64,000 bases of DNA from Monosiga brevicollis MX1. Its lineage: Eukaryota > Opisthokonta > Choanoflagellata > Craspedida > Salpingoecidae. A program made the position numbers and the translations under genes. This document shows, piece by piece, positions 50,865 to 61,576 of this stretch. Each line of letters begins with the position of its first letter. Positions within the stretch are counted from its first letter, which is position 1. The notes below the pieces were generated by a model. It did not search any database. It was not told the DNA's origin and saw only the letters and a list, made by a program, of their open reading frames with translations. The stretch lies in NCBI RefSeq assembly GCF_000002865.3, contig NW_001865062.1, positions 177,542 to 241,541 on the forward strand, in the 5' to 3' direction.

Positions 50865-50938
<74 letters not shown>

Positions 50939-51085
50939 CGGAGAACGGACCATCGTCTTTGGGTCGAGGGAGAGGGTCTTGAGATCGTCGCTAGTCAAAA
51001 AGTCCGAAAGGGCACTGGCGTCCATGTCGCGCAGCGCCGCCACCTGGTCAGTGGAGACTTGCACAGCCCAAGAAAAGATACCCAT
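49477..51085 (-). CDS. DUF1877 (YfbM-like) family protein
   Basis: Six phase-consistent exons (51085-50951, 50821-50745, 50671-50554, 50424-50296, 50209-50111, 49980-49477) give 353 aa. The start MGIFSWAVQVSTDQVAAL and the following DDFNRLDLDKAGPALTYIF match the N-terminal DUF1877/YfbM pattern (MGM.....S...L, LDLDKAWH.LHFLL). The C-terminal helices (TAEYLELHLAALKVFIDRAV) also fit, but the protein is about twice the bacterial length, with a Cys-containing insert in the middle. DUF1877 is mainly bacterial; function is unknown. Introns show it is an established eukaryotic gene. Intron 1 contains the GT microsatellite at 50870-50936. Confidence 0.68.
50870..50936 (+). repeat. (GT)n microsatellite in intron 1 of the DUF1877-like gene
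   Basis: About 33 GT units lie within the minus-strand intron between 50950 and 50822. Val-Cys or His-Thr ORFs through it are artefacts. Confidence 0.9.
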
Positions 51086-51299
51086 GGCGCTGTTGTGGGA
51101 GGACGGATCAAAAGGCGCAATCTGAGCTTTCAGCACAGGACCATCGACGGAGGGGGACCAGGGGGGGCGGGGCATACCTAGTTGCTACTGAGGTCCACGT
51201 CGTCAGAGAAGAATGTGCTTGAAAAATGCCACCCCAACGCCGTAGTCATTCCCTTCCTTCTGGTGGCGCGCCAGCGGTGGGCGGTGTCACAACACAGAC

Positions 51300-51396
51300 G
51301 AGAGAGAGAGAGAGAGAGAGAGAGCTTTAGAGAGAGCTTTAGAGAGAGAGAGCTTTAGAGAGAGCTTTAGAGAGAGAGAGAGAGAGAGAGAGCTTT

Positions 51397-51451
<55 letters not shown>

Positions 51452-51494
51452 TAGAGAGAGAGAGAGAGAGAGAGAGCTTTAGAGAGAGAGAGAG
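51300..51494. repeat. GA tract with GCTTTAGAG punctuation
   Basis: About 195 bp of GA repeats with seven GCTTTAG(A/T)GAG interruptions lie upstream of the DUF1877-like start (51085, minus). Confidence 0.9.
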
Positions 51495-52076
51495 GCACAC
51501 ACCACCAAGCAAAAGGAGGATTTAGGCCAAAACAGGCTCACATGCGTCTGAACGTGTTGTTGTTGAGGGACAATGGACGTGTACAATGTCATGTCGTCTC
51601 CTTTCCCACAGAATTTTATCCATTTCGTCTCCATTTCGTGACGGTGGTGTGGGTGGATGCTGATGGGGTCAGGCAAGACACCAAATTTAGTATTTTACTT
51701 ATCAACTGACTTGGCTTTTTGAAACGACATTCTCGGTTGTTTGCCATCGAGCCCAAGAGACCTCCTCCTTCATAGGGGGAAATGATCCATGATGTCAACC
51801 AGATGAGAGAGGCTGATGGGATGTGGCTGGGCTCGATGACCGGATTCAAAACAGCAGCCTCTCGACTGGATGTCAACCACTCAACCCGCTGTCGTGACTT
51901 GCAGCGTCGGCACTATAGCGCGGTTTCGTCATGCAAGGCCAACGCATTGGCCACCGTCTATTGGTGCCACAAAATGAACGACAGAAGCATGGACCGGAGC
52001 AGGGCGCGGGGCACGGTGCCCGTGAGACAGAAAGACATGTGAGGGTGGCAAGCAGACAAAGGGATCGGCCACACGC
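51495..52076. other. Intergenic region, nothing recognised
   Basis: This is the 3' flank of the receptor kinase gene. Short ORFs on both strands have no domain; an additional terminal exon of the kinase gene could hide here. Confidence 0.45.
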
Positions 52077-55000
52077 TCAGTCTCGAGACGCGGTACTCAC
52101 CCAGGCGGCGGTGCTGTGTTGGGCCGGAAGCAACTCGAGCAACTCGAGCAACTCGGCAAACGAAGATCGGGATTCTGGAGCGGCTTGAAAGCAGCCCGCA
52201 ACCATGCTATGCACACATGTCAATGGATTTATGAGACTGCCACAAGCTCAGCACAGCTAGAAACGCACCAGGAATGCCATGCTACGGTGACACACCGCTG
52301 TGCGATCACCGGAGCTCCGGGCGGGAGAGGCAGTGTGACGCCCGCTGAATAATGGCAGGAAGGCTCAAGCCCTGCCAAGGCGTTGCGCCATGAGTGATCA
52401 GCTCCCACACTAAGACACCAAACGCCCAAACATCCGAGTGTTTGGAATATCGCCGTGCCACCAAGCACTCGAGTGCCATCCATCTGTGCGCGCATGATCG
52501 AGATGTTAGCAGAGCCGTGGGATAGGAGCGTAAGGCAGGGGAGGGGGTCGTGGCTTTTTACGTTGCCAGGTTCCACGCGAGCTGGGCACATCATACCGGA
52601 AGGGCATCTCGCTGTCTGCAACACTCCGATAATACTCCGAGCTTGGCATGACCCGAGACACTATCGTACATCCACACACAAAGGTTCATACGTCGGCCAA
52701 AGTGCAACACATATGGGACGCACTGGACCATGACAAGACAGCCAGCAAAGTCCCCCCCCCCATTGGTGGGAAAACGGAAAAAAGGAAGAAAGAAAGAAAT
52801 AAGAAAAACCAACCAAACAAACAAACAAGGAGGGCGGTTCTCAACTGACAGCCAAAATCGCCCAGTTTACAGTTGAACGCTGGGTTGACCGCCATCACAA
52901 GCACATTCCGCGCGGCGATATCGCGGTGTACAATTTCAAGCTTGGCCAGGTATGCCAGAGCCTTGACCATCTGACGCAAGGCTTGATACAGCTGAGCCTC
53001 GCTCAGCGGGGATCTTCGCACAAAGTCGCGGAGGTTACCGTGTGGTGCCCACTCGAGCACTGCCGATACATTCGATCGCTCGGCCCTGCACAAAGGTGTT
53101 CTCAGCCCACAAAAGCAGCCAGTCAGCTTGTGCCAACAGACCCAGTACTACATCAGCGCAGAGAACACGACTTACACTCTGAGCATCACGCCGTGAAGCC
53201 CAATGATGTTGGGCTGATCACGAACACTATGCAGAAGCATGATTTCACGCAACCACGCCGAAAGCTATTCCCACCCCCGCCCCCAGCGTCATTCCCACGC
53301 GAGCAGGTGAGACCGAAAGTTGAAGTCATAAGTTCCTGGGAACAGCTTTGGTTCAAAATCACAAGAGCGACTCACCGTCGTTTTGTCGGCATCGCATTCC
53401 TTGATGGCAACATGTCGTGACCCCTGTTCGGCATCTACCAGGCTTGCCTGGGCATTAGGAACAAACATGTGGTGGGCGCGTCAGACAAGTCGCGGTCGTG
53501 CTGCGAGAGGCAGCCGATATAACACGGTGACGCACGAGTCATGAGCAATTGGTGCTTGGCAAAGCACTCTACATACCCGATAGACATTGCTGAAATGGCC
53601 ATGGCCAATCACTTGTTCGACAGTGACAGCATCAGAGTCAACCAGCTCAAGCGGCATTGAATGCAGATGAGGATAGGCAGCAGCAAAGTTTGCACGAGCT
53701 TGGTGCATCAATGTGAGGACCTGACTCTCCATTGCCGTTCGCTCGATGCGACGACGTGTGCGCCGGAACATTGTGTATGCGATCGCGGCGACGACGGCCA
53801 GCAGCGTGATTGACGTCGCTACTGCCACGACGACAATCATAGATGAAGCGTTGGCTGATGAGCCCTTTGATTCAGAGGTCAAAGCGGCCAGTGTTGTCAT
53901 CGTTGCTGCTGTTGTTGTTGGAATGACACCATCAACCTGTGTCGTATACTGTGTGTCGAATCCTGCCAGCGAAGGCAGGGTGGGGGCTGCGCCAAATGGC
54001 ACACCGTTGCTCTTGAGGCCGAATAAGGCGCCTTCAATAAGTTGATATCCAGCACGGAGTGGCACTTCCTCACTCAGAGGGCTGATCGAGCGCAGGGTGA
54101 CCGCCATCACCACCCACGGTCTCGGGCGCTCCGTCACCAACATGCTACACACATGCCGAGGCCAGGTGGTGGGGAGTGTCAGGTCATGGCGAGCTATCGC
54201 ACCAGCGGGCGCGCGCAGAAGCTCTTGGGCGCAGAGGGCGAGAAGAGAAGAGAAGAGAAGAGGTGATGATGCAAAAAGAGGCTTTGTCTGAAGCTTTCAA
54301 TCTGAACATGCTTCAAATCAAATAGTCTGGTGTACGTACCGAGCACTGCCGAGGGCAAAGTAGAGCTCTGCGGCGTCCCAGTTGCGCACGGCGCCGCGCC
54401 AGGAAAGGCACGAGTGATTACCGGCGCCTTGAGGTACAACAGATTGGATGACACCGTGCTGAACCCACAGCTCGATCTGGCTGATGCAGTCTCGATCCAG
54501 AAAGCTTGGGAGGTCGTGGCTAACGGAGCGCAATCCCAGAACACCACGGCACGAGGCTTCGTCTTCTCCATTTGGGCAATCATCAACACCATCGCAAACT
54601 TGCACAATGTCGAGAACGCTGCCAGTGGACGAGCACACCACATTCTGAGCTGGTTTGGGACAAAAGGGGGCGTCTTCGTAGGGTGGATCGAAGCACTTGC
54701 ACTTGATCATGTCAAGGGCATCGGGGCTTCGGTTGCTGGCGCACTGGATGTATGAAGTTGCAACGGTCATTTCAGTGTACCCTGGCTCACTGTAGGCCAA
54801 GCCTCTCCACCAGACGTTGTAGGGGATGCTGGTGAGGCTGTCGTCGTACTGTCAGCACAAGGCCCAGGACGAATGAGACATGGGAAGTAAACCATCATAA
54901 CAGTTACGCATGCACAGACATCCACCTGCAATCGTGGCATTCGAAAATCGTATCACATACATAAACATCCAAATCGCCGCCAACGCTTGTCAAGTTCCCG

Positions 55001-57200
55001 AGCCCATCGATATTGATCAAAGCTTCATTGCGCTGGACGACAGCCGACCATGGACGAATGAACAGCTGAGAAACTTGTGGTGCGCCACTGCTGCAGCGCA
55101 GACACATTTTCCATCATCGAAGCCAACCATGATATGACAAACCTTACCATCCAAAGAGCCACCAACGCTTGTCAAGCTCCCGAGTCCATCGAGATTGGTC
55201 AGGGCGTTATTGTACTGTCCGACAAGAAGGCCATGAGAGGATGAAGATAAATGAGAAACATGTAGTATGCCGCCGCTCCAGCTACTCAAGAGCACACTCA
55301 TTCATTTCATCGTAGAGGTCAAACGTGTTATGACAAACCTTAACATCCAAGGAGCCGCCAATGCTTGTCAAGCTCCTGAGCCCATCGCCATTGGTCAAAA
55401 CGGGGTTGAACTGTCCATCACAGGTCATACCCGATGAGTTAATCACAAAATCACTGCGCATACACAAGCGCATCCAATCGATGAACAATAGTAAAATATT
55501 ATTTCTTACGACGTACCTGAACGTGCAGGTTATCGCCAACACGGGTTAGGCTCCCGAGCCCATCGACATTGGTCAAAGCTTCGTTAATCTGTCAGACAGA
55601 GGGTGAATACGACACTCGTATAACGGTATTGCTCCGCACACATATCCAATTGTTGAGTTCGAGCGTTTGATGACATACGGTAACACCCAAGGAGCCGCCA
55701 ACGCTTGTCAAGTGCCCGAGCCCATCGACATTGGTCAAGGCGTCATTAATCTGTCAGACAGAGGGTAAATACGACACTCGTATCACGGCATTGCTCCGTA
55801 CACATATTCAATCGTCGAGTTCGAACGTGTGATGACATACCCTAACATCCAAGGAGCCGCCAACGCTTGTCAAGTGCCCGAGCCCATCAACATTGGTCAA
55901 GGCGCGATTGTACTGTCCGACAGAGTGCCGTGGGTGAATGAGGCAAGTGAGAAACTTGCAGTACGCCCACCGCTCCAATTCCTCAAGTACACAGGCATTC
56001 GTTCAACCGTAGAGGTCGAATATGTGATGACATACCAAAACACTCAAGGAGTCGCCAACGCTTGTCAAGTTCCCGAGCCCGTCGACATTGGTCAAAGCTC
56101 CAATGCTCTGTACGACAGAGGGCCATGAGCGAATGAGACAGATGAGAGACTTGCAGTGCGCCCACCGCTCCAATTCCTCAAGTTCACAGTCATTCGTTCA
56201 ATCGGAGAGGCCGCTCGTGTGATGACATACCCTCAAATCCACATAGCCGCCAACGATTGTCAAGCTCCCGAGCCCGTCGACATTGGTCAAAGCTTCATTG
56301 TTCTGTACGACAGACGACCATGAGCGAATGGGACACTCGTATCATGTCATTGTTCCGCACACATATGCAATCGGAGAGGTCGAACGTTTGATGACATACC
56401 CGAATATTCAAATAGCCGCCAATGCTTCTTAAGCTCCTGAGCCCATCGAGATTGGTTAGGGCGATATTATTCTGTCCAACACACCAGCACAGCACAACAG
56501 TTAGGTGAGAGACTGACAGTTTATCGTTAGTGCAGGTGGTACCATGTTTCGATGTGATGAACGCCAGGCATGGGCAGCTCATATCGATCCAAAAGATGTT
56601 TGACACCGCATGAGCATATCTTCGCTCTCAGGAAAGATGACCCTTCGAGCGGCAACAACGACAACAACAACAAATCCAGCTCCATTCCTTCTCGATGCTG
56701 TCTGATATCACCACCTCCCATCACCCATCTCGCCCCTGAATCTTCCTTCCCATATCTCATCGAAACAATCTCAACACGAGACAACCCATCACCACAGAAC
56801 CCATCCGGGGTTGCTCGCCAATTCTTCTCAACGCCAAGTCTCACAACGGGGAAAGCAACAAGACAAGCAAACAGCGTCGCGATCTCGGCCGCGCATCTAC
56901 GACAACTGGCAATGGTGCTCAACCCACCTCGATTTTGAGGTTCCCGCTCACTTCAACGAGCTTGTCAAACACGCTCAGTCTCCGTGCCGTCAATGAGCCA
57001 CATACGGATAAAGTGATGTTACCGAGAACATGCGTCACATTTGTGGGCACGTCAAGCGAGCAGCCAACTGTGCCCGAGTACAGCACGGGATCGTCTGTGG
57101 GCGTGGGTCCAGCCATGGCGACATGATGCGTCACCGCTTGAATCAACACCAGGACCACGCCGCACACCACCCAGCGCATCATCATCCTCATCATCACCAT
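52077..57200 (-). CDS. Receptor tyrosine kinase with nine 24-residue leucine-rich exons, LDLRA module, TM helix and kinase domain
   Basis: This receptor kinase would phosphorylate tyrosines at the plasma membrane. Exons: 57200-56928; nine 72-bp exons between 56471 and 54961; 54848-54340; 54144-53577; 53447-53376; 53264-53176; 53085-52850; 52660-52597; 52483-52310; 52206-52077. All phases agree, giving about 920 aa. In order: a signal peptide (VVCGVVLVLIQAVTHHVAMA), nine repeats of the type ALTNLDGLGSLTSVGGSL (LRR or receptor-L-domain-like), and an LDL-receptor class A module (CDGVDDCPNGEDEASC). Then a TM helix (MIVVVAVATSITLLAVVAAI) and a complete kinase follow: IGHGHFSNVYR, VAIKE, HRDIAARNVLV, DFGLSR, activation-loop EYYRS, WMALECL, DVWAFGVLVWE and ESRSSF. 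HRDxAARN marks a tyrosine kinase. The tail after the kinase is very short. The last exon has a GTGAGT after AAW, so one more exon is possible. Confidence 0.93.
54961..56471 (-). repeat. Tandem array of nine 72-bp exons and homologous introns
   Basis: Exons at 56471-56400, 56302-56231, 56107-56036, 55912-55841, 55750-55679, 55588-55517, 55410-55339, 55214-55143 and 55032-54961 are each exactly 72 bp, phase 0-0, and encode one 24-residue repeat. Start-to-start spacing is 162-196 bp. Introns are also related: a GTATG(T)CATCA-type donor side and a CTGT(C/A)(C/G)GACAG-type acceptor side recur. This looks like serial duplication of an exon plus its intron. Confidence 0.92.
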
Positions 57201-57680
57201 CCTCTAGAAAAAGCCAAATTGCTCATGTACATGTTTTTTTGTACTGATATGACATGATAAAAACGAGTCCGACGAACCCCCTCCCCCCCGCCCCCTCCTT
57301 CTGCTCGGATGTGTAAATCATGGATGTCTGCCACATGGGATGTGTCTCAGCGGCCCTTCCTCTCTCATTCCATTCCCTCTCACACCCTTTCCTTAATGCC
57401 AAGTCGTGGGAGGCGGGAGGCGGCGGGGGTCGGATCTGGCAGCCGATCTTTTGGAAGTTCCGCCAACGGCACCCGCTTGGTCATGCCAAACAACTATATT
57501 TCCTGTTGGAACAGGTTTAACTTCGATTCTAATAAAATTTGTTCAAGCTAGCTGTCTCTCCGCTGTGCGCTCACTCCTCCCCAGTCCTCGATCTCGCAGA
57601 TGATTTCCCTCTCATTCCGATGTGCCGAGGGCATCTGGCTATCTTGCGCCCCTGCTTCTGCCTTGATGATGACGATTGGC
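57201..57680. other. Intergenic region between two minus-strand genes
   Basis: This covers the promoter side of the receptor kinase and the 3' side of ACTMAP. There is a C run at 57283-57295. No coding sequence is supported. Confidence 0.5.
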
Positions 57681-58970
57681 TCAGCTGGCAGTGGCAAGGA
57701 AGAGGGCGGTGCCATTAAAATCTTTTTCTAGTGATGCTGGTAGGGAGAGGTGTTGGTGCACGTCGCGCTGGCTTGGGGAGCAAAGTTGGGCGTTGCTCTC
57801 TTGCAAGGCTGCCAACGACCATACCCCCTGACCAAAGGGCCCCGTATTCAAACACAGTTGATCATGAGCCACTCGCAGCAGTGCACGCGCGCAGGTCAAA
57901 GTGCACACAAAGGCCTCTTTGGCAAGGACGCAGGCGGTCACATACGAGATGGCGGCTCTTGCCATGGGCAGCCAGGACTAAAATCTGGTCAGGGTGCTCC
58001 AGCCACTCGGGGGCCACGTGCTTCGTGCTTCTCGGCCTAGCGCCACAGCACCCAATCAAATCAAAACACACACATAGCCCGGCCGCAATATCTATCATCT
58101 TTCCACACCTTGCCCTTGGTCAGCTCGAGTCTCCACGCTCTTACGTGACAAACTGAACCTCCACGGACCCTGCGACGGGAGACGTTCCAGCCTCACTGGG
58201 GCAAGGGCGCTGCAAGATAACGCCGACAATCAAGGTCCAATGGCTACTGTGGCCCCCGCGCAGTTCGGGCTCATGGTTGGGGGAGGCATCATAGGGCAAG
58301 GCCACACACTGGCCTGCCGCTATGGCTGCCACGAGCTCCTGGGCTGTCCATGCCGTTTGCAAATTGACCACGCACGCGTAGCGCTTCGAAAGCAGCGCGC
58401 CCATCTCCGAGGCCCGAAACATTTCTCCTTCTACCGTATATTTGGCCGCCATGGCTCGTGCCAGCAGATCTGCCGATACCTCGTCAATGTTTCGCTGCAC
58501 GCGCAGGGCTGCCGTCGCTTCCATTCCGGGCAGGTCATGTGGTGTCAGACCCAGGATGTGGCTGGCCATGGCCAACGCCGTAATCCCACACCTACAATAC
58601 CAGCATGCCGGCAAATGGGCACCGGTCCAAAAAAATAAAATAAAATAAAAATAAAAAATAAAATAAATCTGGTGAGCCTGCTCCAAGCGTCTTGGACAGA
58701 GATGGGCCGCTCGTCGTACATGGGGCCATTCTGCAGCAGCGCAGGCGCGGTCCGATGCACCAAGACAAGGGCGTCATGCCCCTCGCCCAGCTGGAAAAAT
58801 CGCTCCGCCCGTGCCAGCGCCGCCTCTACCCGCGGCGCCGCCTCCAACTCCTACATCACCAGCGCCCATTTTAGACCAAACACTACCACCACCACAATTC
58901 ACCATTCACCATTCACCCCCCTCCTCCCATCCCTCAAGCGCACCTCATGCTCCGGGCCCAGGAACCGCAT
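57681..58970 (-). CDS. ACTMAP: Actin maturation protease (ACTMAP/C19orf54)
   Basis: ACTMAP is a cysteine protease that removes the N-terminal acetylated residue of actin. Five exons (58970-58944, 58850-58678, 58591-58145, 58036-57946, 57827-57681) are phase-consistent and give 294 aa. The nucleophile region CGITALAMASHILGL matches human CGLVALWMAG. YTVEGEMFRASEMGALLSK matches the GEMFSVADMGRL block. VALPYDASPNHEPELRGGHS and SHWTLIVGVI contain the catalytic His region; LAAHGKSRHL joins VWSLAALQESNAQL as in human QGKSWHYQLWDYDQVRESN. Exon 2 to 3 lacks a GT donor: phase is satisfied by AG|GCTCAC (a GC-AG intron of 86 bp) or by an AT..AG alternative four codon positions on. The short first exon (MRFLGPEHE) is the least certain part. 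It is head to head with an SDR gene. Confidence 0.9.
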
Positions 58971-59034
58971 CCCGGTCCAGGTGCCAGTTGACAAGGTCCC
59001 GAATTTTAAAAATTTCAAAGTTTAAACTTGAAAG

Positions 59035-59078
59035 AGTTTGAGAGTTTGAGAGTTTGAGAGAGAGAGAGAGTTTGAGAG

Positions 59079-59114
<36 letters not shown>

Positions 59115-59188
59115 GGTTTGGTCGGTTTGAGAAAGAGAGAAATAAAGAGCAAAGACACAAAGGAAAAGCACAACTACCAGAGAGAGAG

Positions 59189-59282
<94 letters not shown>

Positions 59283-59340
59283 ATTGAGAGACTCAAACGA
59301 AATTATTGAGATCGAGAGATTGAGATCGAGGGGGAGATTG
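59035..59340. repeat. GA tract with GTTTGAGAG punctuation between divergent starts
   Basis: GTTTGAGA units (59035-59085), GA runs (59086-59111 and about 59180-59278) and GATTGAGATCGAG units (59282-59345) fill the 398-bp space between the ACTMAP start (58970, minus) and the SDR start (59369, plus). Confidence 0.9.
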
Positions 59341-59368
59341 AGATCGAGACAGGGAGAGGGGGGAGAGC

Positions 59369-60713
59369 ATGTGGGGGAGGGGGGTGATGCGAGGGGGTGT
59401 GGGGCGGTGGTTGGGTGGAGTGAGGCGGGGGTTGTGTGGGAGGCGTAGTGATGCGCCTGTTGCCATTGTCACGGGGTCGAGTCAGGGCATTGGTGGCGCC
59501 ATTGCCGAGGCCCTGCGCCGAGAGGGGTACAAGACCTATGGATTTGATGTGGCGCCTCTGGAGCAGCGAACACAGCAGGAGGATGAGCTCATCGTTGATG
59601 TGGCCGAGTTTGATCACGTCCGCGCCGCCGTCGACATTATTGTTGCCAGGTAGGTTGAACCATGGGCCACTGGGCATGTTTGGGTAGCAGCAGAGCTCTC
59701 TGGATCGCGCTCAATGCTTGCCCTCTACGCGCTTGCCGCTCCCGCCTTCTGTGTCAGGCATGGCCGCATCGATGTCTTGGTGAACAATGCCGCCGTGCAA
59801 CCGGCCCAGGCCGGTGTGGCCCTGCATGAGATTCCCGAGGTTTGGTGGAACCGCACCCTTGCCGTTAACATCAACGGCGTTTACAATACCGGTATGCTTC
59901 CCCTGTTTCCCCGTCAGTCCAGTGATTCTCTTCTCGTCGTGCTTCCCTTTCTTTGACGCCCTTGACCATGTACAAGTAAATCTTACTCCACGTTCTTCTG
60001 GCAACACTCTTCAATGTACTAGCGCGCGCGGTGGTACCTGTGATGATAGAACAACACAACCGGGCCCAGGTTGTCGCCGACCCAGCACCAATCAACTCGG
60101 TGCACGACAGCATGCCCATTCCCACTACGGGTGGTGGGGCCATCGTCAACATTGCTAGCGTGCAGGGTATCATGTCCCAACCGGCAGTAGGTGCGTACTC
60201 GGCCACCAAAGGCGCCATCCTCAGCCTTACCCGCACCATGGCCTGTGACTACGGTCGCTACGGTATTCGCGTCAATGCCGTCAACCCAGGCACGGTGAGT
60301 TTGATGCCCCTCCTCATTCAACTACCTCTCACCTTTCGTCCCGTACATGTTTCCATCGCTCACTTCTTGGCCGGGCCGGAACAACGGGGCGCACTGTACT
60401 CTTCGCAGGTTGACACGCCCCTAGTGCGTCACAACGTGGAGCGCGCGGGTGCCACCATGGAGCAGGCCGGGGCGATTTATCCCCTGGAATCTCGAGTTGG
60501 TCAGCCCTCGGAGGTAAGCGTTTGATCTGCACCAACCCCGACAACTGGCGAGACGAGCACCGCCAAATCTTCACGTTGCGTGTTTGTTCGTGCACGCAGA
60601 TTGCACAAGCCGTCTTGTTTTTAGTGAGCAAGCAAGCCTCCTTCATTAGTGGCACGCATCTCAATGTGGATGGCGCTATTCTTGCTCAAGGCGGTTGGCA
60701 TAGCACCACCTGA
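59369..60713 (+). CDS. Short-chain dehydrogenase/reductase
   Basis: This is an NAD(P)-dependent oxidoreductase of the classical SDR family. Five phase-consistent exons (59369-59649, 59758-59891, 60023-60294, 60409-60513, 60600-60713) give 301 aa. Present are the nucleotide-binding VTGSSQGIGGAIAEAL, the cofactor-stabilising VLVNNAA, the catalytic Ser in IVNIASVQG, the YxxxK in AYSATKGAILSL, and the RVNAVNPGTVDTPLV loop. The C-terminal FLVSKQASFISGTHLNVDG is also typical. About 25 basic residues precede the Rossmann fold (RRGLCGRRS), possibly a mitochondrial or peroxisome-type presequence. An insert of about 35 residues after VMIEQ (through SVHDSMPIPTTGGG) is longer than usual and may be a retained intron-like segment. 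The substrate cannot be told. Confidence 0.92.
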
Positions 60714-61201
60714 ATTGCCGCCGCATTCAACTTGTTCAAGCTCCGATGATGAGTGCGCCGGTGTAGGTCCACATTCAAGTTCCTCGATCTTTTTCCTTCC
60801 CCCCTCACCTTTTGGCTTTTTCTGGGGTGTTTTTTTTTCTTGGTTGAGACATGGATGACCAATTGTGGCCGACTCTTTCTGGCTTCGGCCTCTGGGTAGC
60901 AATCGGAATACCATTAAGCGCTGGCCCATTCGCGCGCAGAAGCAATCTGATAGATCTAATAGGGACTACTCATCTGCTCACGCGATGGCAAAGTTATCGC
61001 CCACCATCCCGGCCATGCAAGAATTGACAAACGACCGACCACGCCACATCCCCCACAATTAATCCCTCCCACCTCCACTGCGCCTCCCCTTGCACCCTTC
61101 CACCACCAGTCCTCTCGCCAATTAACATGCCAACCCCTTTCTTCTCAATTATTTCGATGAAATGTTTCTTTTGAGTACTTTACGCCCCCTTTGTCTTGAT
61201 C

Positions 61202-61243
<42 letters not shown>

Positions 61244-61576
61244 TTCTCGAAAGAGGTTTTTTTTATTTTTTATTTTTTTTAAGCGCGCGGTCGCTGTTTC
61301 TGGCGCGTCGGCGTCTCTCTCTCTCTCTCTCTCGCTCGCTCTCTCTCTCTCTCCCCATTTCACTTCTTCTCTTTGTGTGCGTGTGTTCAAGGGGTTGATG
61401 TACTCCTTTGACGTTGAGGGCTGATGCTTGGTGGAGCGCAGCGCGTGGGACTTTAGCGGAAGGAGTGAGGGCAGCAGGGTGGAGGGGCATTGGGGTGCGC
61501 TTGCGAGGCCAGTGGGCGTGATAGTCAGGGTAGTGCGGCTGTACCGTTCTGCTCCCTCGCTGCATTGGGGTTGGCC
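60714..61576. other. Intergenic region with GT and CT repeats
   Basis: This contains T-rich segments (60829-60839, 61257-61281), (GT)20 at 61204-61243 and CT runs at 61314-61353. A minus-strand ORF at 61145-61609 runs through the repeats and has no domain. Confidence 0.6.

Noticed and set aside
54961-56471. Evenly spaced direct repeats resembling a CRISPR array
   Set aside because: The repeats are 72 bp, keep an open phase-0 frame with splice sites at both ends, and encode leucine-rich repeats of a receptor kinase in a eukaryotic genome.
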